A stretch of DNA of 64,000 bases from Zhongshania aliphaticivorans (GTDB taxonomy: Bacteria > Pseudomonadota > Gammaproteobacteria > Pseudomonadales > Spongiibacteraceae). Of this stretch, positions 1 to 10,075 are shown in pieces (positions within the stretch are counted from its first letter, which is position 1; each line of letters starts with the position of its first letter). The notes beneath the pieces were generated by a model. The model had not been told where the DNA came from. It saw only the letters and a program-made list of their open reading frames with translations, and searched no databases. The position numbers and the translations under genes are program-made. The DNA is taken from positions 62,001-126,000 of the forward strand of contig NZ_CACSIJ010000011.1 in assembly GCF_902705855.1 (NCBI RefSeq). Direction: 5' to 3'.

Positions 1-384
1 GGTCTGGATTACCAGTCTCATGGCCGTCACACGATGCTACGTGTGTATATTGATAGCGAGAAAGGTATTGGTGTTGATGACTGTGCTAAAGCAAGTCATC
101 AGATCAGCGGTGTGATGGACGTCGAAGATCCCATAGCGGGTGAATATAACCTCGAGGTGTCATCGCCAGGAATGGATAGACCATTGTTTACCTTGGCGCA
201 ATTTGAGCAGTATGTAGGTAGTGATGTAAGTGTTCGTTTACGCACCTCTTTTGAGGGGCGGCGTAAATTTCTTGGTCGCCTGATGGGGATTGAGGATGGT
301 GATGTAGTAGTGATGGTTGAGGAGCATGATTATTTGCTTCCTTTCGATCAGATCGATAAAGCGAATGTCGTGCCTCGGTTTTAA
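1..384 (+). CDS. rimP: Ribosome maturation factor RimP (5' end cut by window)
   Basis: This is the C-terminal part of RimP, a cytoplasmic factor that binds free 30S subunits and helps them mature. The frame is open from base 1. The visible residues include [16 protein letters not shown], then DVEDPI and [14 protein letters not shown], which are the hallmark segments of the family. About 128 codons are present, so roughly 20-25 N-terminal residues lie outside the window; the internal ATG at 34 is not the real start. The C-terminal SH3-like beta-barrel ends in a typical KANVVPRF. It is followed 46 bases later by nusA, the standard rimP-nusA-infB operon order. Confidence 0.95.
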   Translation, partial: GLDYQSHGRHTMLRVYIDSEKGIGVDDCAKASHQISGVMDVEDPIAGEYNLEVSSPGMDRPLFTLAQFEQYVGSDVSVRLRTSFEGRRKFLGRLMGIEDGDVVVMVEEHDYLLPFDQIDKANVVPRF

Positions 385-430
385 TCGGGGTTAATGATTT
401 CAAATAGCCGGCTGCGGAAAGAGGCGGATA

Positions 431-1933
431 ATGAGTAAAGAAATATTGCTGGTAGTTGAGGCCGTATCGAACGAAAAAGGTGTTTCTAAAACCATCATTT
501 TCGAAGCGATTGAGCAGGCATTGGCAACAGCCGCCAAAAAGCGTTACGACGAAGACTCTGAAATTCGTGTGGTGATTGATCGTCACACAGGGGATTATCA
601 GACGTTTCGCAGTTGGTTAGTTATGCCTGACGATGAGATGGCGCTGCTGGGTACTCAGTTAACAATTGAAGAAGCGCACGAGTACAGCACCGATTTAAAA
701 GCGGGCGACACCCACGAAGAAGTCGTTGAAAACGTCGGCTTTGGTCGTATTGCTGCGCAAACAGCCAAACAAGTTATTGTGCAGAAAGTGCGCGAGGCTG
801 AGCGAGCGCAAATCGTTGATGAATACCGTAGCCGCGTTGGCGAGCTGATTAACGGTACTGTCAAAAAAGTGACCCGCGACAGTATTATTGTCGATCTTGG
901 TAATAACGCAGAGGCATTATTGCCCCGTGAAGAATTAGTTGGTCGAGAAGTGTTTCGGATCAATGATCGGGTTCGCGCTATTTTGGCTGATGTGCGTCCA
1001 GAGGCTCGCGGTCCACAGTTGTTTTTAAGTCGCGCATGTCCAGAAATGCTCATCGAACTGTTTAAAATCGAAGTGCCTGAAGTTTCTGAAGACGTTATTG
1101 AAATTCGTGCGGCTGCTCGTGACCCAGGTTCGCGGGCAAAAATTGCAGTAAAAACCAATGATGGTCGTATTGATCCCGTTGGCGCCTGTGTTGGTATGCG
1201 TGGTTCGCGTGTACAGGCAGTATCTGGTGAGTTGGGTAATGAGCGCGTTGACATTATTTTGTGGGACGACAACCCTGCTCAGTTAGTTATCAATGCAATG
1301 GCGCCTGCTGAAGTAGAGTCTATTGTCGTCGATGAAGACACTCACACCATGGACGTTGGTGTGGCAGATGACAATCTTGCGCAGGCAATTGGTCGTGCAG
1401 GTCAAAATGTTCGCCTTGCTGGTCAGTTAACTGGCTGGACTATCAATGTGATGAGCATTGAGGAAATGGGCGCCAAGCACGAGCAGGAATCTGGACAAGT
1501 TATTAGCTATTTTGTTGACGCCCTAGATATTGGTGAAGACATTGCTGAAGTGCTGGTGGAAGAGGGTTTCACAACCTTGGAAGAGGTTGCCTACGTACCG
1601 CTTGAAGAAATGATGTCTATAGAAGGCTTTGACGAAGAGTTAGCGCAAGAGCTGCGTGCTCGCGCTAAAGATGCCTTGTTGACTCAAGCGATAGCCAGTG
1701 AAGAAAAATTAGAGAGCGCCGAACCGGCTGAAGACCTGTTAACAATGGATGGCATGGAAAAGCATCTCGCTTTTATCCTTGCTAGCCGTGGCGTTGTAAC
1801 GATGGAGGATCTGGCCGAACAGGCTGTTGAAGATCTTCTCGACATTGAAGACATGACTGAAGAACGGGCTGGTGAGTTAATTATGACTGCCCGTGCTCCG
1901 TGGTTTGCAGACGAAGACGAATCTGCAAAATAA
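431..1933 (+). CDS. nusA: Transcription termination/antitermination factor NusA
   Basis: NusA binds RNA polymerase and nascent RNA and modulates pausing, intrinsic termination and antitermination. The 500 residues give the full proteobacterial architecture: an RNAP-binding N-terminal domain (about 1-125), an S1 domain (about 135-200), two KH domains (about 230-345, with [12 protein letters not shown] and [13 protein letters not shown]) and two acidic helix-hairpin-helix repeats at the C-terminus (about 365-420 and 440-495). Length matches the E. coli protein (495). The ATG at 431 follows a purine-rich GAAAGAGGCGG. It lies between rimP and infB and is probably cotranscribed with them. Confidence 0.98.
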   Translation: MSKEILLVVEAVSNEKGVSKTIIFEAIEQALATAAKKRYDEDSEIRVVIDRHTGDYQTFRSWLVMPDDEMALLGTQLTIEEAHEYSTDLKAGDTHEEVVENVGFGRIAAQTAKQVIVQKVREAERAQIVDEYRSRVGELINGTVKKVTRDSIIVDLGNNAEALLPREELVGREVFRINDRVRAILADVRPEARGPQLFLSRACPEMLIELFKIEVPEVSEDVIEIRAAARDPGSRAKIAVKTNDGRIDPVGACVGMRGSRVQAVSGELGNERVDIILWDDNPAQLVINAMAPAEVESIVVDEDTHTMDVGVADDNLAQAIGRAGQNVRLAGQLTGWTINVMSIEEMGAKHEQESGQVISYFVDALDIGEDIAEVLVEEGFTTLEEVAYVPLEEMMSIEGFDEELAQELRARAKDALLTQAIASEEKLESAEPAEDLLTMDGMEKHLAFILASRGVVTMEDLAEQAVEDLLDIEDMTEERAGELIMTARAPWFADEDESAK

Positions 1934-1963
1934 GCGAGTCGTACCGTTTAGGGAGAATGATGA

Positions 1964-4753
1964 ATGGCTGAAGTTACCGTGAGCCAGCTTGCCGAAGTCG
2001 TTGGCGCGCCTGTAGAACGATTATTGCGACAAATGAAAGAAGCGGGGCTGTCTCACAGTGCTGCTGGGCAAGCTGTGTCTGATGAAGACAAGCAAACCTT
2101 ATTGACTTTCTTAAAGCGGAGCCACGGAGAATCAGCCGACGCCCCGCAGAGAATTACCTTGAAACGCAAGACCCTAAGCACGCTTAAAACGGGGTCCGGT
2201 GCGGGGAAGAAGACAGTTAATATTGAAGTTCGTAAAAAGCGAACTTATATCAAGCGCGATCCGGCTGAAATGGCTGCTGATGCTGCGGCAGAAGAGCAGG
2301 CGCACGTTGATGTAGAGGTAGGCGAAGAAGCGACTATCGCGGCTGAAGCTAGCGCCGATGTCGTTGTAGAAACTGCACCTGAGCCTGTTGCGGAGGTGTT
2401 TGAAGAGCCCGTTGTGGTAGTTGCGGAAGAAAAGGCGCCGGAGCCCAAGGTTGAGCCAGAACCTGAGCCAGCGCCGGTTGTAGAAGAAAAAGCAGCAGAG
2501 CCTGTTGAAAAAGAGCCTGTTGCTGAAGTGCAAGTCGTCGCACCAGCGAATAAAACGGATGAGTACAGAGAAGTTGTCGAAGACGTATTAGATGTCGATC
2601 CTGAAGTGCTTCGTCAGCGCGCCATCCTGCGTCGTAAGGAAGAAGAAAAGCGTGTTCAGGAGCGCCGAGCAGAAGTTCTGGCAGACAAAAAACGTGAAGA
2701 AGAGCGGCGGAGTGCTAAAGCGAAGGCGCCGGCGCCGGCTGCAGCACCTGCTGCTAAAGAAACTGGTGGCGATGCTGCAGAAAAACCAGCACCTCGTCAT
2801 CATCGTCGCGCGGCTCCAAGTGATACTGCTAGCACTGATGATGATCGTCCGCGTCGTAAAGGCGGGAAGTCTCGCGGTAATAAACGCGACGATTTAGATG
2901 GTGCAGGTTCATTCGGCGGCCGTCGTAAGAAGAAGACCTTGAAGTTGCCAGATGATGCGCAGCGTCATGCTTTCCAAGCACCGACAGATAAGATTTTTTA
3001 TGCCGTAAATATTGGTGAAACCACCACGGCGGCAGAGCTTGCGCAGCAAATGAAGGTTAAGGCTGCTGAAGTTATTAAAGAAATGATCAAAATGGGCATG
3101 ATGGTCACCATCAACCAGCCTATAGACCAAGAGACGGCGCAGTTGGTCGTTGAAGAAATGGGGCACACGGTTAAATTGGTTTCTGAGGACGCTGTTGAAG
3201 AGGCGCTTGAAGAAACATTGGGAGCGCGTGGTGCAGGTACCATGATGACTCGCGCGCCTGTTGTTACCGTTATGGGGCACGTCGACCACGGTAAGACATC
3301 TTTGCTCGATTATATCCGTAAGACTAAGGTGGCCAGTGGTGAGGCAGGCGGTATTACTCAGCATATCGGTGCCTACCACGTTGAAACCGGTCACGGGATG
3401 ATCACCTTCCTTGATACACCTGGTCACGCCGCGTTTACTCAGATGCGTGCCCGTGGTGCAAAAAGCACGGATATTGTTATTCTCGTTGTTGCGGCAGACG
3501 ACGGCGTGATGCCGCAGACCGAAGAGGCAGTAGCTCACGCGAAAGCAGCGGGTGTGCCTTTGGTTGTTGCGGTAAACAAAATGGATAAAGAGGGCGCTGA
3601 CCCAGACCGTGTTAAGAACGAACTGTCTGCTAAAGATGTTATTTCTGAAGAATGGGGCGGCGATACTCAGTTTGTACACGTATCTGCGCATACCGGTGAA
3701 GGCATAGACAAATTGCTGGACGCCGTATTGTTGCAAGCTGAATTACTAGAATTGAAAGCAGCTCCAGACTTGCCGGCGCAAGGTTTGGTTATTGAATCGC
3801 GCTTAGATAAGGGGCGTGGTGCAGTTGCCTCGCTACTGATTCAAAGTGGTACTTTGCGTCAGGGCGATATCGTTTTGGCTGGTCAGTGTTCTGGTCGTGT
3901 TCGTGCCATGCTTGACGAAAATGGCAAGCCAGTTAAAGAAGCGGGCCCTTCAATTCCTGTTGAAATATTGGGTCTTGATGGAACGCCAGATGCAGGCGAC
4001 AGCTTCGTAGTGGTTGAGAACGATAAGCGCGCCCGTGAAGTTGCAGACTTCCGTCAAGTGCGTGATCGTGAGCAACGTATTAAGCGTCAGCAGGCGGCCA
4101 AGTTGGATCGCATGTTTGAAAGCATGGAATCTGCTGAGCGCCGTATATTGAACGTGGTTCTTAAAACTGACGTTCGCGGTTCTTTAGAGGCTTTGCAAGC
4201 GTCGTTGATGGATATTGGTAATGACGAAGTTAGCGTTAATATCGTATCAGCCGGCGTTGGTGGTATTACTGAAACGGATGTAAACCTAGCGCTGACGTCG
4301 GGTGCGGTAATGTTTGGCTTTAACGTACGGGCTGACTCAAGCTCGCGTAGATTGGCTGAGAACGAGGGCGTTGATCTTCGCTACTACAGTGTTATTTACG
4401 ATGTTATCGATGATGTGACTGCTGCGTTAACAGGTATGTTAAGTCCTGAAATGCGTGAAGACATTGTTGGTGTTGCTGAGGTGCGCGATGTATTCCGTTC
4501 ACCTAAGTTTGGCGATATTGCGGGCTGTATGGTTATTGAAGGTACGGTTTACCGTAACAAGCGAATCCGTGTTCTGCGCCAAGATGTCGTTATTTATGAA
4601 GGTGAGTTGGAATCACTGCGCCGTTTCAAAGATGATGCAGCCGAGGTTAAAAACGGCCTTGAATGCGGTATTGGTGTGAAGAACTACAAAGATGTACGCC
4701 CCGGTGACAAGATCGAAGTGTACGAAGTGAAGGAAATTGCACGTAGCCTTTAA
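1964..4753 (+). CDS. infB: Translation initiation factor IF-2
   Basis: IF-2 is the GTPase that brings initiator fMet-tRNA to the 30S subunit and promotes subunit joining. The 929-residue protein starts with an IF2-N helical domain (about 1-50), then a long low-complexity charged linker rich in Ala, Glu, Pro and Val (about 95-320) that accounts for its length over E. coli IF-2 (890). A second IF2-N domain (about 345-400) and the G domain follow. GHVDHGKT is at 438-445, then DTPGH and NKMD, followed by the beta-barrel and C-terminal tRNA-binding domains. It starts 30 bases after nusA behind a GGGAGAATGATGA ribosome site. Internal ATG starts giving shorter isoforms, known in E. coli, cannot be decided here. 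Confidence 0.98.
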   Translation: MAEVTVSQLAEVVGAPVERLLRQMKEAGLSHSAAGQAVSDEDKQTLLTFLKRSHGESADAPQRITLKRKTLSTLKTGSGAGKKTVNIEVRKKRTYIKRDPAEMAADAAAEEQAHVDVEVGEEATIAAEASADVVVETAPEPVAEVFEEPVVVVAEEKAPEPKVEPEPEPAPVVEEKAAEPVEKEPVAEVQVVAPANKTDEYREVVEDVLDVDPEVLRQRAILRRKEEEKRVQERRAEVLADKKREEERRSAKAKAPAPAAAPAAKETGGDAAEKPAPRHHRRAAPSDTASTDDDRPRRKGGKSRGNKRDDLDGAGSFGGRRKKKTLKLPDDAQRHAFQAPTDKIFYAVNIGETTTAAELAQQMKVKAAEVIKEMIKMGMMVTINQPIDQETAQLVVEEMGHTVKLVSEDAVEEALEETLGARGAGTMMTRAPVVTVMGHVDHGKTSLLDYIRKTKVASGEAGGITQHIGAYHVETGHGMITFLDTPGHAAFTQMRARGAKSTDIVILVVAADDGVMPQTEEAVAHAKAAGVPLVVAVNKMDKEGADPDRVKNELSAKDVISEEWGGDTQFVHVSAHTGEGIDKLLDAVLLQAELLELKAAPDLPAQGLVIESRLDKGRGAVASLLIQSGTLRQGDIVLAGQCSGRVRAMLDENGKPVKEAGPSIPVEILGLDGTPDAGDSFVVVENDKRAREVADFRQVRDREQRIKRQQAAKLDRMFESMESAERRILNVVLKTDVRGSLEALQASLMDIGNDEVSVNIVSAGVGGITETDVNLALTSGAVMFGFNVRADSSSRRLAENEGVDLRYYSVIYDVIDDVTAALTGMLSPEMREDIVGVAEVRDVFRSPKFGDIAGCMVIEGTVYRNKRIRVLRQDVVIYEGELESLRRFKDDAAEVKNGLECGIGVKNYKDVRPGDKIEVYEVKEIARSL

Positions 4754-4781
4754 GGGCTGACGTTGCGGAGTAGCGAGTCAA

Positions 4782-5168
4782 TTGAAAGAGTTTAGCCGTA
4801 CAGCGCGGATAGCGGATTTTTTAAAGCGAGAGCTGGGTAGTTTTATCCAGAAAGAGCTGCGGGATCCGCGTCTTGGCATGGTCAGTGTTATCGATGCGCA
4901 AGTCAGTCGTGACTTAAGCCATGCCAAGATTTATGTCACCGTTATGGGCAAAAATACAGCTGAAGAGGCGAAAGAATCCTTGGCGGTGTTAAACAAGGCG
5001 GCGGGCTTTTTACGCAGCCAAGTTGCTAAAATTAACAATGCTCGTACTACCCCGCAACTTCGTTTTTATTACGACACCAGTGTTAATCGCGGCCAGCACA
5101 TTAGTAAGCTTATTCAAGACGCGGTTGAAGCTGATCGCAGCCGTTACACGGATGGCGACGGGGAATAA
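4782..5168 (+). CDS. rbfA: 30S ribosome-binding factor RbfA
   Basis: RbfA binds the 5' region of 16S rRNA and helps late assembly of the 30S subunit, notably during cold shock. The 128 residues form the single KH-like domain of the family, with KRELGSFIQKELRDPRLGMVSV near the start and the conserved TPQLRFYYDTSVNRG segment near residue 100. The reading frame opens with TTG at 4782; no ATG fits the conserved N-terminus (KEFSRTARIADFLKREL). It sits 28 bases after infB and 5 bases before truB, and is clearly translated as part of the same operon. Confidence 0.96.
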   Translation: MKEFSRTARIADFLKRELGSFIQKELRDPRLGMVSVIDAQVSRDLSHAKIYVTVMGKNTAEEAKESLAVLNKAAGFLRSQVAKINNARTTPQLRFYYDTSVNRGQHISKLIQDAVEADRSRYTDGDGE

Positions 5169-5173
5169 TCGTT

Positions 5174-6103
5174 TTGGCAAGACGTCGTAAAGGCCGGTCT
5201 GTTGACGGCATTTTGGTGTTGGACAAGCCTCCTGGTCGCTCTTCCAATGGTGCAATGGTCACCGCTCGTGCAATTTATAATGCCAGCAAGGCTGGGCATA
5301 CTGGTGCGTTAGATCCTTTGGCTACCGGTGTGCTGCCAGTGTGTTTCGGCGAGGCGACCAAATTCTCCCAGTTTTTATTGGACGCCGATAAAGAATACCG
5401 CAGTCACTTTTTCTTTGGTCAGCAAACCGATACCGGCGATGCCGAAGGCGTTGTGTTGGCTGAAGTTGATGCCTCAAAGCTCACGGCCGTCGAGCTTGAA
5501 TCGCAAATTGCCAAATTGCGTGGTGACATTTTACAAGTGCCGCCCATGTATTCGGCACTTAAGCGCGACGGCAAACCCCTCTATGAATTAGCCCGCAAAG
5601 GCATTACCGTCGAGCGAGCAGCGCGACCGGTGACTATTCGTGAATTTGAGCTGGAGTCCTTTACGCCAGGGGTTTTGGCTGTTGCGGTGGTGCGGGTGCG
5701 TTGTACCAAAGGTACGTATATTCGTTCTTTAGCAGAAGACTTGGGTGTGGCAATTGGCTGTGGTGCACACGTTGCAAGTTTGCGGCGTTTGCAAGCGGGG
5801 CCGTTTGTTGAGGCGCAGTCGGTATCGACTGAGGTCCTGCAGGCTCTCCGCGATACAGACGATTTCGAGGCATTAGATGCCTTATTGCTACCGATAACCG
5901 ATGCACTTGGCCATATTCCACAGCTTACTTTGGGTGAGACCGCCGCTTACTATTTATTGCAAGGTCAGCCTGTGCAGGTGTCTGGTGCGCCAGTCTCGGG
6001 AACCGTGGTTTTATTGGCGGAAGATGGAAAATTCCTCGGAATTGGTGAAATTTTAGACGATGGGCGTGTTACACCTCGTCGTTTGCTCTCAACTATGGGA
6101 TAA
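5174..6103 (+). CDS. truB: tRNA pseudouridine(55) synthase TruB
   Basis: TruB isomerises U55 to pseudouridine in the T-loop of elongator tRNAs. The catalytic aspartate is Asp47 in HTGALDPLATG. The early GILVLDKPPG motif and a C-terminal PUA domain (about 240-309) complete the usual 300-320 residue layout. The start is TTG at 5174, five bases after the rbfA stop; translation is probably coupled to rbfA. ORF length and the position of Asp47 (Asp48 in E. coli) support this start. A 140-base leader with possible RNA structure separates it from rpsO. Confidence 0.97.
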   Translation: MARRRKGRSVDGILVLDKPPGRSSNGAMVTARAIYNASKAGHTGALDPLATGVLPVCFGEATKFSQFLLDADKEYRSHFFFGQQTDTGDAEGVVLAEVDASKLTAVELESQIAKLRGDILQVPPMYSALKRDGKPLYELARKGITVERAARPVTIREFELESFTPGVLAVAVVRVRCTKGTYIRSLAEDLGVAIGCGAHVASLRRLQAGPFVEAQSVSTEVLQALRDTDDFEALDALLLPITDALGHIPQLTLGETAAYYLLQGQPVQVSGAPVSGTVVLLAEDGKFLGIGEILDDGRVTPRRLLSTMG

Positions 6104-6177
6104 TGCGCGGCTGAATTTGTGCCGGTGTTCCGGTAAAAAGGAAATGAAGGTGGTGGCAGGGTGTCATTCCTTCCGAA

Positions 6178-6203
6178 CCTGACTGTAAATATGCACGGTC
6201 AGG
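6178..6203 (+). other. Inverted repeat in the rpsO leader
   Basis: CCTGAC at 6178-6183 pairs with GTCAGG at 6198-6203 across a 14-base loop. Just upstream, GGAAATGA near 6141 faces TCATTCC near 6164 as a second imperfect stem. In E. coli, S15 represses its own mRNA by binding a folded leader. These stems may do the same here, or may mark the end of truB mRNA. No poly-T tract follows, so an intrinsic terminator is unlikely. Structure was read by eye only. Confidence 0.35.
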
Positions 6204-6243
6204 CTCGATTTATAAACGCATATTTGTGATGAGGAAAAAGAAG

Positions 6244-6513
6244 ATGGCATTATCTGCTATTGAGAAAGCTGATGTTGTTAAGGACTACCAGACTGCTGAA
6301 GGTGACACTGGTTCTCCAGAAGTACAGGTTGCATTGTTAACTATTAACATCAACAAACTACAGGGTCATTTTGAAGGCCATAAAAAGGATCACCACTCAC
6401 GTCGTGGTTTGATTCGTATGGTAAACCAGCGTCGTAAATTGCTGGATTACTTAAAACGCAAAGACCAAGAGCGTTATAGCAAATTGATTAAACGTTTAGG
6501 TCTGCGTCGCTAA
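6244..6513 (+). CDS. rpsO: 30S ribosomal protein S15
   Basis: S15 is a primary 16S rRNA-binding protein of the 30S platform and also bridges to the 50S subunit. The 89 residues match the universal bacterial length, with [13 protein letters not shown], the HHSRRGL segment and a basic C-terminus [10 protein letters not shown]. The chosen ATG at 6244 gives MALSAIEK and sits after GAGGAAAAAGAAG. An in-frame ATG at 6226 would add MMRKKK and lacks a ribosome site. It precedes pnp, from which a GC-rich hairpin separates it, as in E. coli. Confidence 0.98.
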   Translation: MALSAIEKADVVKDYQTAEGDTGSPEVQVALLTININKLQGHFEGHKKDHHSRRGLIRMVNQRRKLLDYLKRKDQERYSKLIKRLGLRR

Positions 6514-6528
6514 AACAAGAATAAGTGA

Positions 6529-6551
6529 GGGGGCCTTAGTGGCCCCCTTAT
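6529..6551 (+). terminator. Hairpin between rpsO and pnp
   Basis: GGGGGCC at 6529-6535 pairs with GGCCCCC at 6541-6547 around a TTAGT loop, followed by TTATTACTTTAT. It is a seven-pair, very GC-rich stem with a modest T-rich tail. It can act as the rpsO terminator with partial read-through into pnp. An RNase III/RNase E processing site, as in the E. coli rpsO-pnp region, is an alternative. Confidence 0.75.
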
Positions 6552-6587
6552 TACTTTATATAACCCCTATTTGGGAGGAATTACTCC

Positions 6588-8720
6588 GTGAATCCCGTTA
6601 CTAAAACATTCCAGTGGGGCAGTCAGACTGTCACCTTGGAAACTGGCCGTATCGCGCGTCAAGCGACCGGTGCAGTATTAGTTACTATCGATAATACTCA
6701 AGTACTGTGTACCGTTGTGGCGGCAAAAGCTGCTAAGCCTGGTCAGGACTTTTTTCCGCTGTCTGTGCATTACCAAGAGCGTACTTACGCGGTTGGTAAA
6801 ATTCCAGGTGGGTTCTTTAAGCGCGAAGCGCGTCCTTCAGAAAAAGAGACATTAACGTCACGTCTGATCGATCGTCCAATTCGGCCTCTGTTCCCTAAAG
6901 GTTTTCAGAACGAAGTACAGGTTATCTGTACGGTTATGTCTGCAGACAAAGCAAATGATCCAGATATTGCCGCGTTAATTGGTACTTCAGCGGCATTAGC
7001 TATTTCTGGTGTGCCTTTTGCTGGCCCAGTTGGCGCTGCTCGCGTTGGCTTTACTGCTGAGGATGGTTACATCCTTAACCCGAGCTATGCACAGCTAGAA
7101 ACCAGCCTGTTAGATATGGTTGTTGCTGGTACGCAAGACGCGGTATTAATGGTTGAGTCGGAAGCTCAGCAGTTAACCGAAGATCAAATGCTGGGTGCAG
7201 TACTGTACGCACACCAAGAAATGCAAGCAGTAGTGCAAGCGATTAAAGAGCTGGCTACTGATGCGGGCAAGCCAGCATGGGATTGGCAGCCACAGGAAGA
7301 AAATACCGCATTGCTTGGCGCTGTTGCCGGCGGTTACAAAGCGGGCTTGGGTGATGCTTATCGCGTTACTGATAAAATGGAGCGTTACGCGAAGGTCGGC
7401 GAATTGCGTAGCCAAGCTATCGCAGAATTGGCGACTGGTGATGATGCGCAATACAGCGCTGACGATGTTCGCGGTGTATTCGCTAAGCTAGAAAAGCAAA
7501 TTGTTCGCCAGCGTATTCTGAACGGCGAGCCACGTATCGATGGCCGTGATGGTCGCACTGTACGTCCAATTAATGTTGAAGTTGGTGTATTGGGCAAGGC
7601 TCACGGTTCGGCTCTGTTCACTCGTGGTGAAACTCAGGCTATCGGTGTTGCTACTTTAGGTACAACTCGTGATGCCCAGTTTGTTGATGCCTTGGCAGGT
7701 GAATTTAAAGATAACTTCATGTTGCACTACAACTTCCCTCCCTACTCAGTAGGCGAGTGCGGCCGTATGGGTAGCACGGGTCGTCGTGAAATCGGTCATG
7801 GTCGTTTGGCGCGTCGCAGCCTAGAAGCTGTTTTGCCAACGGCTGAAGAATTCCCGTATACCATTCGTGTGGTATCGGAAATTACTGAATCAAACGGCTC
7901 TAGCTCAATGGCCTCTGTCTGCGTAGGCAGCTTGTCATTGATGGATGCTGGTGTACCGTTGAAAGCACCGGTTGCTGGTATCGCAATGGGTCTGGTTAAA
8001 GAAGGCGAGCGTTTTGCTGTTCTAACCGACATCTTAGGTGATGAAGATCACTTGGGTGATATGGACTTTAAAGTTGCCGGTACTGCTGATGGCGTTACTG
8101 CTTTGCAGATGGACATCAAGATCGAGGGTATTACCCAGAAGATCATGGAAGTCGCGCTTGAGCAGGCACAGCAAGCCCGTTTGCATATCCTTGGTCAAAT
8201 GAATCAAATTCTTGCTACTTCACGTAGCGGTGTTTCTGATAACGCGCCAAGTATGCACGTGATGAAAGTCGATTCAGATAAAATCCGCGACATTATCGGT
8301 AAAGGCGGCGCAACAATTCGCGCAATGTGCGAAGAAACTGGCGCGCAAATCGATATCGAAGATGACGGTACAGTTCGCGTTTACGGTACCGATGCAGCAT
8401 CACGTGATGACGCAGTAAACCGTATTCTGGCGATCACTGCAGAAGCGGAAGTAGGCGCAATCTACACGGGCAAAATAGCTCGTATCGTAGACTTTGGTGC
8501 CTTCGTAACCATTCTGCCGGGTAAAGACGGTCTTGTGCACATCTCTCAGATCTCTGATGAGCGTGTAGAGAACGTTAGCGACTACCTGAAAGAAGGCCAA
8601 GATGTTCAGGTTAAAGTACTGGATGTTGATGCTCGTGGTCGTATTAAACTGTCTATCAAAGAAGCAGTAGCTGATAGCGCTGAAGTTGTAGAGGAAGCAA
8701 GCGAGCAAGCCCCTGAATAA
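6588..8720 (+). CDS. pnp: Polyribonucleotide nucleotidyltransferase (PNPase)
   Basis: PNPase degrades RNA 3' to 5' by phosphorolysis and is a core subunit of the RNA degradosome. The 710-residue protein has two RNase PH domains (about 1-220 and 310-545) joined by a helical linker. A KH domain follows (about 555-610, with [15 protein letters not shown]), then an S1 domain (about 620-690, [13 protein letters not shown]). The active-site segment [13 protein letters not shown] is intact. The start is GTG at 6588 behind GGGAGGAATTACTCC. Length equals that of E. coli PNPase (711). A strong terminator follows. Confidence 0.98.
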   Translation: MNPVTKTFQWGSQTVTLETGRIARQATGAVLVTIDNTQVLCTVVAAKAAKPGQDFFPLSVHYQERTYAVGKIPGGFFKREARPSEKETLTSRLIDRPIRPLFPKGFQNEVQVICTVMSADKANDPDIAALIGTSAALAISGVPFAGPVGAARVGFTAEDGYILNPSYAQLETSLLDMVVAGTQDAVLMVESEAQQLTEDQMLGAVLYAHQEMQAVVQAIKELATDAGKPAWDWQPQEENTALLGAVAGGYKAGLGDAYRVTDKMERYAKVGELRSQAIAELATGDDAQYSADDVRGVFAKLEKQIVRQRILNGEPRIDGRDGRTVRPINVEVGVLGKAHGSALFTRGETQAIGVATLGTTRDAQFVDALAGEFKDNFMLHYNFPPYSVGECGRMGSTGRREIGHGRLARRSLEAVLPTAEEFPYTIRVVSEITESNGSSSMASVCVGSLSLMDAGVPLKAPVAGIAMGLVKEGERFAVLTDILGDEDHLGDMDFKVAGTADGVTALQMDIKIEGITQKIMEVALEQAQQARLHILGQMNQILATSRSGVSDNAPSMHVMKVDSDKIRDIIGKGGATIRAMCEETGAQIDIEDDGTVRVYGTDAASRDDAVNRILAITAEAEVGAIYTGKIARIVDFGAFVTILPGKDGLVHISQISDERVENVSDYLKEGQDVQVKVLDVDARGRIKLSIKEAVADSAEVVEEASEQAPE

Positions 8721-8744
8721 GGTGTCTTGTGCTTGGATCTAATG

Positions 8745-8769
8745 AACCCCGCTGTGTGCGGGGTTTTTT
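8745..8769 (+). terminator. Rho-independent terminator after pnp
   Basis: AACCCCGC (8745-8752) pairs with GCGGGGTT (8758-8765) around TGTGT and runs into a T tract. It lies 25 bases after the pnp stop and ends the rimP-to-pnp cluster. Confidence 0.9.
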
Positions 8770-8879
8770 ATGCCTGCAATAATGATGTTTGCAGTGCTTA
8801 GTGGTGTTTTCGGCCGGCGAGAATTAGCGAATTGATGTCGTTATTATGAACGCTACTCAACGGCTCTGAGCTATGTGGC

Positions 8880-9362
8880 TTAGTGCTGATGCCCGCCTTC
8901 GCCGTGGGCATGACGGTGGCGAATTTCTTCATCGGTGGCGTCACGAATATCTTTGATAAGAATTTTAAAGCTGAGGGTTTGCCCAGCGAGTGGGTGGTTT
9001 AGGTCTACGTCGACTGAAAACTTGCCGACTTTAATTACGGTTGCGTTGCGCATGCCCTTGTCGGTATTGAAACGCACAGCTTGGCCGACTTTTATTTTAC
9101 CTTCGTGTTTTAAGTATTTGGCAGGAATACGTTCGGTTTTGTTGGGTTCAATGTGGCCGTAGGCATCTTCTGGTGCCAGCGTGACGTCAAATTCGTCGCC
9201 ATTGGTGCGGCCGGCCATCGCTTTCTCTAAGCCGCTAATAATATTTTCGGCGCCATGCATGTATAGCGATGGTGTGTCGTCAAAATTGTCTTCCAATACG
9301 GTGCCGTCACTATTGCTAAGTTGGTAGTGAAATGACACGACTTTATTGCGGCTGATTTCCAT
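8880..9362 (-). CDS. slyD: FKBP-type peptidyl-prolyl isomerase, SlyD-like
   Basis: SlyD-type enzymes catalyse cis-trans isomerisation of prolyl bonds and act as cytoplasmic chaperones; in E. coli SlyD also supplies nickel. The 160 residues start MEISRNKVVSFHYQLS, followed by an FKBP half with LEDNF and HGAENIISGLEKAM, then an inserted-flap domain (about 70-125) and DVDLNHPLAGQTLSF, all typical of SlyD. The tail RHRHAHGEGGHQH is a short histidine-rich metal-binding extension, much shorter than the E. coli one. Transcription opposes pnp. The FKBP family is certain; a nickel role is inference from the tail. Confidence 0.93.
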   Translation of the reverse strand: MEISRNKVVSFHYQLSNSDGTVLEDNFDDTPSLYMHGAENIISGLEKAMAGRTNGDEFDVTLAPEDAYGHIEPNKTERIPAKYLKHEGKIKVGQAVRFNTDKGMRNATVIKVGKFSVDVDLNHPLAGQTLSFKILIKDIRDATDEEIRHRHAHGEGGHQH

Positions 9363-9473
9363 GGTGCTCCCTCGTTGCGTTCTGTTATCGCGCAGCTATC
9401 TCAAGGCGCGTATAGTAATCGCGAATTCCACATAGTGGTAGGGCGTTGTAGTAAATCTGACAGGAGAGTTGCT

Positions 9474-9656
9474 ATGGGCGATGTGTTGCCCTTTAAGCGG
9501 AAGTCGTCACAAGGTAAAACCGCAAACACTTTGTGCCGTGAAGGTTTTCATAAGTGGCGAGTCGACAAGGCCAAGAAGTTTGATGTGAGGCTGGGAAAAT
9601 TAATTACGGTGTATATTTGTGAGCGTTGCGGTGAAAAGAAAATCACCGCACATTAG
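9474..9656 (+). CDS. Small conserved protein with possible zinc ribbon
   Basis: This is a 60-residue basic protein starting MGDVLPFKRK. It contains a CREGFH element near residue 22 and CERCGEKK near the end, so one Cys-His pair and one CxxC could together hold a zinc ion. The ATG at 9474 follows ACAGGAGAG at good spacing; the frame is open further upstream but without a better start. I recognise it only as a type of small hypothetical protein found in pseudomonads. Function is unknown; nucleic-acid binding would be a guess. It ends 12 bases from the stop of a convergent small gene. Confidence 0.7.
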   Translation: MGDVLPFKRKSSQGKTANTLCREGFHKWRVDKAKKFDVRLGKLITVYICERCGEKKITAH

Positions 9657-9668
9657 CTGGCGTGACGT

Positions 9669-9923
9669 TTAGTGGTGTTCGCCATTGTTGATCTCATCAC
9701 TGATAATGGCGAGCCAGTTCTGTGCCTCGTCTAAGCCTTCAACTGCTTTGACGACACAGGCGATACCCAATAAATGCTCTTTTAGCAATTTTCGCATAGG
9801 AAGATCGAGCTCTTGGGCTTGTTCCTGTAGAAACAAGAAGGCCTGTGCGCTAACGTCATCAATATGCATTTGCTGCGTATCTTGGCGATATTCTGATAGG
9901 CTTACTATTTTTTGCGCAGTCAT
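9669..9923 (-). CDS. Small hypothetical protein, function unknown
   Basis: This 84-residue acidic, largely helical protein has no signal peptide, membrane segment or recognised motif. It begins MTAQKIVSLSEYRQD and ends in EHH. The start is well supported by AAAGGAGATCC just upstream on the minus strand and by a promoter-like TTCACA/TATACT pair at 9953-9979. It is divergent from parC and convergent with the small zinc-ribbon-like gene. I do not recognise the family. Confidence 0.65.
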   Translation of the reverse strand: MTAQKIVSLSEYRQDTQQMHIDDVSAQAFLFLQEQAQELDLPMRKLLKEHLLGIACVVKAVEGLDEAQNWLAIISDEINNGEHH

Positions 9924-9952
9924 GTCGGATCTCCTTTGATCAACGTGGAGTC

Positions 9953-9979
9953 AGTATAGGTCGGCGCGAGGCGTGTGAA
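9953..9979 (-). promoter_or_regulatory. Putative sigma70 promoter for the small gene at 9669-9923
   Basis: On the minus strand TTCACA (9974-9979) and TATACT (9953-9958) are 15 bases apart, each one mismatch from consensus. The spacer is short but acceptable. The start codon lies about 30 bases downstream. Confidence 0.4.
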
Positions 9980-10075
9980 TCTTCGTAATTACCCGTAGAG
10001 AGCTATGTGTTCCGTAGTGGCTTCTACGTAGCGGTGCAGGTGAGAGATCATTGAATAAGGATTGAATAACAGAAT

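Noticed and set aside
655-1272. Open frame of 205 codons on the minus strand inside nusA
   Set aside because: Ser/Arg/Thr-rich antisense of a certain gene, without a recognisable domain.
2909-3736. Open frame of 275 codons on the minus strand inside infB
   Set aside because: It lies fully opposite the conserved IF-2 G domain, has no ribosome site, and its composition (rich in Arg, His, Asn, Phe) is typical of an antisense frame.
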